Shown: positions 28,991 to 37,668 of the stretch, in pieces | How the letters are laid out: each line of letters begins with the position of its first letter | Numbering within the stretch: the stretch's first letter is position 1 | Origin: Opitutales bacterium | GTDB lineage: Bacteria; Verrucomicrobiota; Verrucomicrobiia; Opitutales; Opitutaceae | Length of the DNA: 64,000 nucleotides | NCBI GenBank assembly: GCA_018700525.1 | Contig: JABITN010000137.1 | Span: 1 to 64,000 of the forward strand | Direction of reading: 5' to 3' | Notes under the pieces: model-generated | Seen by the model: the letters and a program-made list of their open reading frames with translations, nothing else | What the model was told of the DNA's origin: nothing | The model's database searches: none | Translations under genes and position numbers: made by a program

Positions 28991-30745
28991 ATGAAGTATA
29001 TTGTAGTTGTCTTGTTTATTTTCGTGGGCCTACTCGTTCGGGCCGCGGATAAGCCGAATGTCGTTATCATTCTGACGGATGATCAGGGGTGGGGTGATTT
29101 GAGTATTAATGGAAATACGAATTTGGATACGCCGAATATCGATCGATTGGCGCAGCAAGGCGTTGGGTTTTCGAATTTCTACGTTTGTCCGATTTGTTCG
29201 CCAACGCGCTCGGAGTTTTTGACGGGGCGTTATAATCCGCGTGGTGGCGTGCGTTCAGCGAGTCGAGGCGAAGAGCGCTTGGATTTGGACGAGACGACCG
29301 TTGCGGAGATTTTTCGCGACAATGGGTACAAGACTGCTGCCTTTGGGAAATGGCACAATGGCATGCAGCCGCCGTATCACCCGAATGCGCGTGGATTTGA
29401 CGAATACTATGGATTCTGTTCGGGGCACTGGGGCAACTACTACAGCCCTATGCTGGAACATAACGGCGAGATTACGAAGGGAGAAGGGTTTATTATAGAC
29501 GACTTTACCAATCGCGCGATGCAGTACATGGAGGATCACAAGGATGAACCGTTTTTTGTGTATTTGCCTTTGAATACACCGCATTCGCCGATGCAGGTGC
29601 CTGATCGTTTCTGGAAGAAATTCGAAAATAACGATCTTGGGATGCGAGCTCGACGAGAGGATAAGGAAAACCTTCAGCATTCGCGGGCAGCTCTGGCGAT
29701 GTGCGAGAATATCGACTGGAATGTCGGGCGGGTGACCGATAAGCTCGATGAGCTCGGGCTAGCGGACAATACAATAGTTATCTACTTCAGCGACAATGGT
29801 CCGAATGGCTATCGTTGGAATGGAGATATGAAAGGCAAGAAGGGAAGCGTTGACGAAGGCGGCGTTCGCTCGCCGTTCTTTATTCACTGGCCGGGTAAAA
29901 TCGAGGGAGGTCGAAAGGTTGAGCAGATTTCGGGCTCGATCGATTTATTGCCGACATTGACGGACTTAGCGGGTATTAAGAAATACGATACACTACCTTT
30001 GGATGGGGTGAGTTTGAAGCCGCTTATGCTCAAAAAGAATGCTAAGTGGAAGGACCGTTTGTACGTGAATCATTTCAAGGGGAAGACCAGTGTTCGTAGT
30101 CAAGACTTTCGCCTTGATCAGAATGGAAAACTCTACGACATGATCAATGATCATGGTCAGCGAGTGGACGTGACCGATAAGTTTCCGGATGTTTCCAAGC
30201 GATTGCTTAAAGCCCAGCGAGCCTTCGATAAAGATGTCGCTTCTTTAGTTGCCACCCCGGACGACCGGGCATTCTCGATCGGTCACCCGGATTACGGATT
30301 CACGCAAATTCCAGCTCGGGATGGATTGTATACTGGTGGAGTCGAGCGATCGGGTCGGGCTCCGAACTGTTCCTTCTTTACGAATTGGACGAGCAAGGAA
30401 GATCGAATTTTCTGGGATGCTGAGGTTTTGGCGACCGGCGATTACCAGGTGGATGTTTACTATGCCTGTCCAGAGAAGGATCTCGGCGCGACGTTCGAGT
30501 TGTCGCATGGGAGCGCTCGTTTGTCGGGTAAAGTGACCGTTGCGAACGAATCCGAAATGCGCGGTGCCGAAGACGATCGGTCGACTAGAGGCGGCGAATC
30601 GTTTGTGAAGGATTTTAAATCCCTAGATCTAGGCGTGATCCATTTGGAAAAAGGTCGAGCGAAATTAGAGTTGAAAGCGCTCGATGTTCCCGGCGATCAA
30701 GTGATGGAAGTACGATTGCTGATGTTCCACCGGGTGGATTCTTAA
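28991..30745 (+). CDS. Secreted sulfatase with C-terminal beta-domain (tandem paralogue 2)
   Basis: A 584-residue S1 sulfatase and paralogue of the preceding gene. Signal peptide 1-19, [18 protein letters not shown], formylglycine motif CSPTR with Cys69, and the same [23 protein letters not shown] block. The C-terminal module (about 440-584) is conserved, including IPARDG, APNCSFFTNW and the closing MEVRLLMF. The N-terminal signal differs from its twin while the catalytic and C-terminal parts remain alike, so the duplication is not very recent. The pair may act on related linkages. Confidence 0.88.
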   Translation: MKYIVVVLFIFVGLLVRAADKPNVVIILTDDQGWGDLSINGNTNLDTPNIDRLAQQGVGFSNFYVCPICSPTRSEFLTGRYNPRGGVRSASRGEERLDLDETTVAEIFRDNGYKTAAFGKWHNGMQPPYHPNARGFDEYYGFCSGHWGNYYSPMLEHNGEITKGEGFIIDDFTNRAMQYMEDHKDEPFFVYLPLNTPHSPMQVPDRFWKKFENNDLGMRARREDKENLQHSRAALAMCENIDWNVGRVTDKLDELGLADNTIVIYFSDNGPNGYRWNGDMKGKKGSVDEGGVRSPFFIHWPGKIEGGRKVEQISGSIDLLPTLTDLAGIKKYDTLPLDGVSLKPLMLKKNAKWKDRLYVNHFKGKTSVRSQDFRLDQNGKLYDMINDHGQRVDVTDKFPDVSKRLLKAQRAFDKDVASLVATPDDRAFSIGHPDYGFTQIPARDGLYTGGVERSGRAPNCSFFTNWTSKEDRIFWDAEVLATGDYQVDVYYACPEKDLGATFELSHGSARLSGKVTVANESEMRGAEDDRSTRGGESFVKDFKSLDLGVIHLEKGRAKLELKALDVPGDQVMEVRLLMFHRVDS

Positions 30746-30762
30746 AAACGTTAATTAGATAA

Positions 30763-30835
30763 GGTCGCAGCCGATCTCAGAGCGGCCATTTGCTATTTGG
30801 TAAATGAATATTGCCTCTCGGAGATTGACCGCTAC
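30763..30835. repeat. Palindromic repeat, family A copy 2 (diverged)
   Basis: GGTCGCAGCCGATCTCAGAGCGGCC at the left and CTCTCGGAGATTGACCGCTAC at the right form diverged outer arms of family A, without the inner CTGAACGA stem. A separate near-perfect GGAATATT/AATATTCC palindrome follows at 30842-30859. Confidence 0.6.
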
Positions 30836-30993
30836 ATTGAGGGAATATTTCAATATTCCTAAACTACAGATGACACAGAGTAATAGGAAGAGTGATCTTT
30901 TTGTAATTGAAGAACCATTATTTGTGCTCTCTGTAGCTGATTTTTTTAGTACCTCGAATGAATCTCATCTCTTCGTTCTATGATCCTCATACA

Positions 30994-32475
30994 ATGACCC
31001 CCCCCAGTCTCCTCTATAGAACCGCTTTTTTTGTTGCCTGTATTGCGTTTGCCCTGGGAGCATCGGCTGAGGAACGTCCTCCCAATGTTGTCCTCATCTT
31101 CATCGATGATATGGGTTATGCGGATATTGGACCGTTCGGGGCTCGCGACTATCCGACTCCGAATCTCGACCAGTTGGCAGTGGAGGGGCGACGGTTTACC
31201 GATTTTATGGTGAGCGCTCCGGTCTGCTCGGCCTCACGGTCAGCGCTGATGACGGGAGCTTTTCATGTGCGAGTCGACGTGAATGGCGCCTACAGCCCTA
31301 AAGCAAAATTTGGTCTAAATCCGAACGAAATGACGATTGCGGAGTTGTGTAAGCAAAAAGGATACGCGACAGCCATATACGGAAAATGGCATTTGGGGCA
31401 TCACCCGAAGTTTTTACCAACCAATCAAGGATTCGACGAGTATCACGGCCTGCCGTATTCCAATGATATGTGGCCATGGCATCCGCGTTACGATGGTCTG
31501 CCGGATGACGATCCAAAACGTAGAGAAGTGTATCCGGATCTGCCGTTGGTAGAGAATGCGACTGTCGTCGATGCAAACGTTACAGGCAAGGACCAGGAGA
31601 ACCTGACGCAATGGGCGACGGAGAGAGCGGTTGGTTTCATAGAACGTAATGCGAAAAATCCGTTTTTCCTCTATTTGCCGTATTCAATGGTTCACGTTCC
31701 GATTTACGCAAGTGATGCGTTCAAGGGAAAAAGTGGAGCGGGACTCTGGGGCGATGTCGTGATGGAGCTTGATGCTTCGATTGGCACAGTAGTTGAAACG
31801 CTTCGCGAGCAAGGATTGGCTGAAGACACCTTAGTTATATTCACGAGTGATAATGGACCTTGGATTGGCTATGGAGATCACGCGGGTTCTCCAGGACCTT
31901 TCCGGGGATCAAAGCAGACTTCCTTCGATGGGGGTGTGCGTGTGCCGACGCTTTTCTGGTGGCCTGGGAAGGTTCCTGCCAATACGAATTGCGACGAGTT
32001 GGCATCGACCATTGATGTCCTGCCGACGATCGCGAAATTGATCGACGCGGATTTGCCTGCCCACGCTATCGATGGGAAAGACATTAGTTCCTTGATATTC
32101 GGAGAAGAGAATGCTCGTTCGCCGCATGCATACTTCCCGCATTTTCATCACGGGGAATTGCAAGCGATCCGTAGCGATCGATGGAAGCTGGTGTTTCCGC
32201 ATAAGTATGGGTCGCTGAATGGGCGTCCAGGCGGTACGGGTGGATTGCCAGTGAAGTACGATTCGAATATGGCCGAACTTGCCTTGTACGATCGATTGAA
32301 TGATCCGGGCGAGGCGACGAATGTCATTGGTCAGTATCCGGAAATCCACAACGAACTTTCGAAAGTAGCGGATATGTATCGCAAGGAACTGGGAGACAAA
32401 TTGAAGAAAATGAAGGGCAGTGGTGTTCGCCCTGCTGGTGAATTGGAGCCGGGGGATGAGAAGCTGGAATGGTGA
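30994..32475 (+). CDS. Secreted sulfatase (arylsulfatase A-like, CSASR)
   Basis: A 493-residue S1 sulfatase. Signal peptide 1-25; metal site FIDDMGYADIGPFG; formylglycine motif CSASR with Cys78, the accepted alanine variant of C-x-P/A-x-R. The KWHLGHHPKFLPTNQGFDEYHGLPYSNDM block and FTSDNGPW segment are typical of the arylsulfatase A/GALNS-like group. The C-terminus ends with a lysine-rich stretch. The ATG at 30994 was chosen over 30958 because it heads the signal peptide. It is followed by the DUF1080 gene. Confidence 0.88.
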   Translation: MTPPSLLYRTAFFVACIAFALGASAEERPPNVVLIFIDDMGYADIGPFGARDYPTPNLDQLAVEGRRFTDFMVSAPVCSASRSALMTGAFHVRVDVNGAYSPKAKFGLNPNEMTIAELCKQKGYATAIYGKWHLGHHPKFLPTNQGFDEYHGLPYSNDMWPWHPRYDGLPDDDPKRREVYPDLPLVENATVVDANVTGKDQENLTQWATERAVGFIERNAKNPFFLYLPYSMVHVPIYASDAFKGKSGAGLWGDVVMELDASIGTVVETLREQGLAEDTLVIFTSDNGPWIGYGDHAGSPGPFRGSKQTSFDGGVRVPTLFWWPGKVPANTNCDELASTIDVLPTIAKLIDADLPAHAIDGKDISSLIFGEENARSPHAYFPHFHHGELQAIRSDRWKLVFPHKYGSLNGRPGGTGGLPVKYDSNMAELALYDRLNDPGEATNVIGQYPEIHNELSKVADMYRKELGDKLKKMKGSGVRPAGELEPGDEKLEW

Positions 32476-32493
32476 TTGAGGTTACAGCTCTAA

Positions 32494-32547
32494 ACTTTCA
32501 TCATGTTGGCGTAGCTATCATATAGTGAGGTACGAACGTATCCTGTT
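32494..32547. repeat. Family B repeat, left arm flanking the DUF1080 gene
   Basis: A 54-base segment that is the reverse complement, with about four mismatches, of 33258-33310. The two enclose the DUF1080 gene as inverted flanks. It ends in ATCCTGTT, 26 bases before the gene's ATG. Confidence 0.75.
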
Positions 32548-32572
32548 AAATTTAAATAACGATATTAGAATT

Positions 32573-33244
32573 ATGAAAAACGCGAAAACACTTCTGGCGC
32601 TAGTTGCGCTATCGACTGTATTCGCTTCCGCTTCTGCGGAAGCTCCCAAGGGTGATGGCTGGAAGGCCCTCTTCAATGGTAAGGATTTGACCGGTTTCGA
32701 AACCCGTAATGGTTCTGCGAACTATAATGTGGAAAATGGAGCGATTGTTGGGCGGACTTCGCCGGGGAGCGAGAACACCTTTTTAGTTACACGCGATCAT
32801 TTTTCGAATTTCGAATTGAGCTTCGAAGTGAAGGTTGACAACGGACTGAATAGTGGCGTTCAGATTCGTTCTCACGGCCGCGATTGGGGACATAATCGCT
32901 ACTATGGTCCGCAGGTCGAAATCGAGTCTAGTCCGGGCCAGTCCGGTTGGGTTTATGGTGAAGGAATGGATACAGGATGGATTTCTAAGGAACCTGGCTC
33001 TAAGGATTCTAAAGTGAATTCCCATAGTCATATGAAGAACGGAAAGTGGAATAAGTTTCGTATCGTGGCAAACGGCGCCAAGGTGAAAACGTTCATCAAT
33101 GGGAAGCAAGTGGCCGACGAGAATATGACGAAGTTCAATCGAAACTTCATTTCCGGTTCTATTGGTTTTCAAGTTCACAAGATCGCCGCTGATAAAGGGC
33201 CCTTCGAAGTTCGTTGGAGAAACGTCTATATTCGCGAACTTTAA
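32573..33244 (+). CDS. DUF1080 (3-keto-disaccharide hydrolase-like) secreted protein
   Basis: A 223-residue exported protein, signal peptide 1-22, then GDGWKALFNGKDLTGFE, the signature opening of DUF1080, a concanavalin-like beta-sandwich. Some members of the family hydrolyse 3-keto-glucosides; many are of unknown function and abound in Planctomycetes and Verrucomicrobia. The conserved FELSFEVKV, SGVQIRS and YGPQVEIE strands are all present. The ATG at 32573 starts the signal peptide; upstream codons belong to the family B repeat. The gene is bracketed by 53-base inverted repeats, which is unusual. Confidence 0.85.
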   Translation: MKNAKTLLALVALSTVFASASAEAPKGDGWKALFNGKDLTGFETRNGSANYNVENGAIVGRTSPGSENTFLVTRDHFSNFELSFEVKVDNGLNSGVQIRSHGRDWGHNRYYGPQVEIESSPGQSGWVYGEGMDTGWISKEPGSKDSKVNSHSHMKNGKWNKFRIVANGAKVKTFINGKQVADENMTKFNRNFISGSIGFQVHKIAADKGPFEVRWRNVYIREL

Positions 33245-33257
33245 ATCAGTGAATTAG

Positions 33258-33385
33258 CAGGGTACGTTCGTGCCTCACTATATGATGGCTACGCCAACAT
33301 GATGAAAGCTTAGGTCGCAATCCCGAATCTCATCATGCAGACTCGTAGAGTCATCATATAAACGAGGAACGAGTGCATCCTGTTC
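33258..33385. repeat. Family B inverted-repeat element downstream of DUF1080
   Basis: 33258-33310 mirrors 32494-32547 on the other side of the DUF1080 gene. Within this element, the left end (GGTACGTTCGTGCCTC) also pairs loosely with the right end (CATCATATAAACGAGGAACG, then GCATCCTGTT, 33351-33385), so it has terminal inverted repeats of its own. It ends 20 bases before the next sulfatase start. Confidence 0.7.
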
Positions 33386-33404
33386 ATTTAAAACAAAACT
33401 CCCC

Positions 33405-34877
33405 ATGAATAATCTATCCAAAATATTTCTGCTTTTTTGCGGTTTAGCGTTTACGGGAATCTCTGTGGCTTCCCAGCCGAACATTATTTTCATCATGGCT
33501 GATGATATGGGTTCGGGCGATGTGCAGGCTTTGAATCCTAGGTCGACGATTCCTACGCCGAATTTGAACCGATTGGCTCACGAAGGTATGACCTTCACCG
33601 ATGCCCACTCGCCGTCTGCTGTTTGTACGCCTACGCGTTACGGTGTTTTGACGGGACGTTATTGTTGGCGCAGCTCAATGGTTCGTGGAGTCCTCAATGG
33701 CTATGGAGCGCCGCTTATCGAAACGGATCGCGAGACAGTCGCTTCAGCTTTGAAGAAAGTGGGCTATGCGACGGGAGTTGTTGGAAAGTGGCACCTGGGA
33801 CTTGGCTTTCAGAAGACGGATGGCGAATGGGATTGGACGAAGACTTTAGATTATTCGCCAATCGATGTAGGCTTCGATCATTCTTTCGTGATTCCGGCAT
33901 CGCTAGATTTTCCTCCATACGTTTACGTCGAGGGACACGAGATTACCGGAGAACCGGATCGGATCCAACCGAAGCAGAGTTTTCCTGCCTTCCTTCGCGA
34001 AGGTGAGCTAGGCTCTGATTTCTCGATCGTCGACTGCTTGGATCGCATGACTGACGAAGCTGCGCGTTACATTCGAAAACAAGCGAAGCGCGATGATCCG
34101 TTCTTTCTCTATTTTCCCCTGAGCGCTCCGCATAAACCCGCTTGGCCGCATTCGCGCTTCGAAGGTCGGAGCGGTCTTGGTCCCTATGGCGATTTCGTGA
34201 TTCAAGTAGATGAGACTGTGGGGCGAATTCTGGATACGATAGATGAAATGGGAATTACTGACGATACGCTGGTTATTTATACGAGCGACAATGGCTCTTA
34301 TATGTACCGTTACGCAGACCCGGATCAAGTCGACCATGTGAAGGATTCTTCGGTTCAAGGGTACTATGAAGGCAATCATACGGCGAATGGCGTTCTACGC
34401 GGTACGAAGGCCGATGTTTGGGAAGCAGGGCATCGCGTGCCTTTTCTTGTGCGATGGCCGGGCAAGGTTGAAGCGGGAAGCTCGAGCGAAAGGACGATTA
34501 CTCACACGGACTTTTTCGCGACAGCAGTTTCGGTTGCCGGCGGCAAGATGCCGGGTGCTGTCGAAGGAGCTCAGGATAGCTTCGATTTCTCTCCGCTGTT
34601 TCTAGGTAAAGAGAAAGCGTTTAAACGGGCTCCTGTTATCCATCATTCAGGCGGAGCGATGTTCGCTATTCGCGAAGGTGATTGGAAACTTGTATTGGGC
34701 AATGGTTCCGGTGGTCGCGAAAAACCGTCTGGCAAGCGTTTCGATCGTCCTTGGCAGCTTTTCAATTTGAAGGAAGATATTGGAGAAAAGACGGACCGTA
34801 TTCGGGAGTTTTCCGAGGTGGCTCTTAAGCTCGAGAAAAAAGCCCTCGAGATTATGAGCAATGGGCGAAGTCGATAG
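33405..34877 (+). CDS. Secreted sulfatase (CTPTR)
   Basis: A 490-residue S1 sulfatase. Signal peptide about 1-23; metal site MADDMGSGD; formylglycine motif CTPTR with Cys74; then TGRYCWRSSMVRGVLNGYG, a loop characteristic of a large marine arylsulfatase group. The KWHLG, YTSDNGS and HTDFFATAVSVAG blocks are intact. It is followed 40 bases later by an SMP-30-type lactonase gene, so the two are probably co-transcribed. Its promoter region coincides with the right end of a family B repeat. Confidence 0.88.
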   Translation: MNNLSKIFLLFCGLAFTGISVASQPNIIFIMADDMGSGDVQALNPRSTIPTPNLNRLAHEGMTFTDAHSPSAVCTPTRYGVLTGRYCWRSSMVRGVLNGYGAPLIETDRETVASALKKVGYATGVVGKWHLGLGFQKTDGEWDWTKTLDYSPIDVGFDHSFVIPASLDFPPYVYVEGHEITGEPDRIQPKQSFPAFLREGELGSDFSIVDCLDRMTDEAARYIRKQAKRDDPFFLYFPLSAPHKPAWPHSRFEGRSGLGPYGDFVIQVDETVGRILDTIDEMGITDDTLVIYTSDNGSYMYRYADPDQVDHVKDSSVQGYYEGNHTANGVLRGTKADVWEAGHRVPFLVRWPGKVEAGSSSERTITHTDFFATAVSVAGGKMPGAVEGAQDSFDFSPLFLGKEKAFKRAPVIHHSGGAMFAIREGDWKLVLGNGSGGREKPSGKRFDRPWQLFNLKEDIGEKTDRIREFSEVALKLEKKALEIMSNGRSR

Positions 34878-34917
34878 ACTACGAAGTTGTGTAATCGGAG
34901 AAGACTCTTTGAATTGA

Positions 34918-35970
34918 ATGGATATGAAGGATGCGAATCGTTTTGTAAGTGGCGAGCAATCGCGTCGATGGTTTTTGAAGGCGATGGCGGTCGTTTCCGT
35001 ATCGCGTTTTGCCAAGGCAGCTACTCCTGCGAAAGAAAAATTTGCGATAGGGAAGCTTAAGGATTCGGGGACTCGTTTCGTTAGTTTCGATCCGCGTTTC
35101 GATAGACTCGTTCAAAAGGGAGCTCCGATAAGTCGATTGCATTCGGGTTGTAGGTGGTCGGAGGGCCCGAGTTGGGATAATATTGAAAAACGTCTGATCT
35201 GGAGCGACGTCCCTAATGATCGTCAATGGAGTTGGAATGAGAAGAGCGCGTCTGTTTCCGTATTCAGGGAACCGTCGCGGCAAACCAATGGAACGTGTTA
35301 CGATGCCGAGCATCGTATGATTTGTTGCGAGCAAGTAGGTCGCCGTGTTGCCCGTTACGATGCTCAAGGCAAAGCGACGGTATTGGTGGATCAATGGCAA
35401 GGTCTACCTATGAATTCTCCTAACGATGTCGTTGTTCATCCGGATGGAGGGATTTGGTTTACGGATCCGGGTTATGGAAACCGTGGCACGCTAGAGCTTA
35501 AAGAAGCGACCTATCGGATTGATCCGGTCGATGGCAAGGTCGAGCGCGTGGACTATTCTTTGGGAAAGCCTAACGGACTTTGCTTTTCGGAAGACTATAA
35601 ACGTATGTATATTGCTGATACGGGAAAGTCTGAGCCTAAATCGCTATACGTTTTTGACGTGGTCGACAGTCGTCGTTTGGAAAACCGTCGTACGTTTGCG
35701 AATGTGCATGTCGATGGGTTGGTTGCAGGACCCGATGGTCAGCAAGTGGATGTAGATGGAAATCTTTGGGCGAGCGCGGGGCATGGAGTTGAGGGAGTGA
35801 ATGGCGTGCATGTATTCGATCCCAACGGAAAACGCCTTGGGATGGTGCTTCTTCCCGAAGGCTGCGCGAATTTAAGTTTCGGCGGATCGGACGGAAAGAC
35901 ACTTTTCATGACGGCGACTACTTCGCTTTATTCCGTGAAGACTAAAATGCGGGCAGCGCATTACGCCTAA
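34918..35970 (+). CDS. SMP-30/gluconolactonase-like protein, Tat-exported
   Basis: A 350-residue six-bladed propeller of the SMP-30/gluconolactonase family, expected to hydrolyse sugar lactones using a divalent metal. The N-terminus carries a twin-arginine signal, SRRWFLKAM (15-23), with cleavage near AKAA at 32-35. Family landmarks include CRWSEGPSWD, LIWSDVPNDRQ, NGTCYDAEHRMICCE, SPNDVVVHPDGGIWFTDPGYG and KPNGLCFSEDYKRMYIADT. Paired with the upstream sulfatase and convergent with another, it probably serves oxidative sugar breakdown in the periplasm, like the PQQ dehydrogenase at 5.5-7.8 kb. Confidence 0.88.
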   Translation: MDMKDANRFVSGEQSRRWFLKAMAVVSVSRFAKAATPAKEKFAIGKLKDSGTRFVSFDPRFDRLVQKGAPISRLHSGCRWSEGPSWDNIEKRLIWSDVPNDRQWSWNEKSASVSVFREPSRQTNGTCYDAEHRMICCEQVGRRVARYDAQGKATVLVDQWQGLPMNSPNDVVVHPDGGIWFTDPGYGNRGTLELKEATYRIDPVDGKVERVDYSLGKPNGLCFSEDYKRMYIADTGKSEPKSLYVFDVVDSRRLENRRTFANVHVDGLVAGPDGQQVDVDGNLWASAGHGVEGVNGVHVFDPNGKRLGMVLLPEGCANLSFGGSDGKTLFMTATTSLYSVKTKMRAAHYA

Positions 35971-35976
35971 ATGTGC

Positions 35977-37416
35977 TTACCAGCGTTTCGATTTTCGTTT
36001 CGCTTCGGTGTAGCCAGCTTCGACTCGTTTTACTTCGAGTTGCTTTTTGAGCTTGTTTAGCTGCTTTGCGTATTTGGGATTGTTTGCGAGGTTGTTGAAT
36101 TCTCCTGGGTCGTTCTTGAGGTCGAAGAGCTCCATGCCAGACGACCCGAATCCCCATTGAGTAAAGCGCCAATTGTGTGTGCGAATAGATTCTCCACCAT
36201 TGCGGCTGATCGTGAAGGCGAGGTCTTTCTTCCACGCTTTTGTTTTGGGATTTTTGAGCAGTGGAACGAGGCTTTCGCCTTGAAGGATATCGGGCGCTTT
36301 GAGGCCGGCGAGTTCGGCCATGCTGGGGTAGAGGTCGACGAGCTCGGTGATTTGTTGAGTCGCTTCTCCGTGTTGGTCTTTTAGCCAAGGAACACTGATG
36401 ATGAAAGGGACCCGGGTCGCTTCTTCGAAGAGGTGTTGTTTCTGGTATTTATGGTGCTCGCCGAGCATGTAGCCGTGATCGCTGGTGAATATGACTATGG
36501 TGTTTTCTTTGAGTCCGAGGTCGTCCAGGCAGTCCAGTAAGCGACCGACTTGAGCGTCCATGTAGGAGACGCTGGCGTAGTAGGCTTCGAGCAAACCCTT
36601 GTGTAGTTCGGGGGTGACGCCATAGGTTGTTTCGTTATTCTTGTAGCCGCGAATGATCTCCGGAACGTCATCAAGATCGTCGGCAGGCACTACGGGAGCA
36701 ATCATGGCGTCCCGGTCGTAGCGATCGAAGTATTTGGTAGGGGCGACGAGCGGAACATGCGGTCGCACGAAACCGCAGGCCAAAAAGAAAGGTCTGTCTT
36801 GGTTGCGTTTCAAGAAATCGATGGCGTGGCTAGCGGCCATGCCGTCGGCGTGTTCGAGATCGCCGCCTGTGGCTTCTACCCCAAGGAATTTTTGGGATGA
36901 CTTATCTTTGGGCGACCAGTTGGTTTTTAAGCCAGGAACATTATGTTCGCCCGCTTTGATGTTCACGGTTTCGTCCCATGAATGAGGATCGTCCCTCTCG
37001 GCGGTGCCAGCGATGATTTCTGGGGGGATACCCATGTGATAGATTTTGCTGACGCGTCCGACCCGGTAGCCGTTTTGGCGGAAGAGTTGGGACATGGTGA
37101 CTACATCCGGCATGCTGCCTCTGAGGGTTCCGGAATTGCCCATCGTCCCTGTGGTGTAGGGATAAAGGCCTGCCATTAGGGATGCACGAGAGGAACCGCA
37201 AACTGGGTATTGGCAATGCATGTTCTCGAAGCGGACTCCTTCGGCGGCGAGCTTGTCCAGTTCGGGAGTCTTGCACTGAGGATGCCCGAATCCGCTCAAG
37301 GCCGTGTTGAGGTCATCGGACATGATGAACAAGACGTTCGGTTTCTTGTCCGCGGCTAAGCCGGTAAGGGTGAAGGCAAAAGCGAGGGCGGCTAGAATAA
37401 GATTTTTGCTATGCAT
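35977..37416 (-). CDS. Secreted sulfatase (iduronate-2-sulfatase-like, CGSSR variant)
   Basis: A 479-residue S1 sulfatase. Signal peptide 1-22; metal site MSDDLNTALSGFGHPQ; formylglycine motif C-G-S-S-R with Cys73, where serine stands at the usual proline/alanine position. The EHHKYQKQHLFEEATRVPF and FTISRNGGESIRTHNWRFTQWG blocks are of the iduronate-2-sulfatase-like group, like the gene at 14.1-15.5 kb. The start is the ATG at 37414-37416 rather than a TTG nine bases upstream. It is convergent with the SMP-30 gene. Confidence 0.88.
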   Translation of the reverse strand: MHSKNLILAALAFAFTLTGLAADKKPNVLFIMSDDLNTALSGFGHPQCKTPELDKLAAEGVRFENMHCQYPVCGSSRASLMAGLYPYTTGTMGNSGTLRGSMPDVVTMSQLFRQNGYRVGRVSKIYHMGIPPEIIAGTAERDDPHSWDETVNIKAGEHNVPGLKTNWSPKDKSSQKFLGVEATGGDLEHADGMAASHAIDFLKRNQDRPFFLACGFVRPHVPLVAPTKYFDRYDRDAMIAPVVPADDLDDVPEIIRGYKNNETTYGVTPELHKGLLEAYYASVSYMDAQVGRLLDCLDDLGLKENTIVIFTSDHGYMLGEHHKYQKQHLFEEATRVPFIISVPWLKDQHGEATQQITELVDLYPSMAELAGLKAPDILQGESLVPLLKNPKTKAWKKDLAFTISRNGGESIRTHNWRFTQWGFGSSGMELFDLKNDPGEFNNLANNPKYAKQLNKLKKQLEVKRVEAGYTEAKRKSKRW

Positions 37417-37668
37417 GTTGTTCAAAGAGTAAGTGGTCGTTTGTTTTTTGGCGGGTGGGAGAAGGATTCCTTATCGAGGTGAATGTAAAAATCTCTGTTT
37501 AGGGGAAGATGTGTTCGGTGACCGATTCAATACCTAGGTTCTCCTTCGTATTGAGTCTATCGAAAACGGTTGTGTTTGGGGTGTGGGAATTTAGCCGCTT
37601 GCCTACCTTTCGGTTGCGGAGTATTTTGGTTTCTCGTTTATCCTTCGTTTGGTAGCCCCGCTTCTGTT

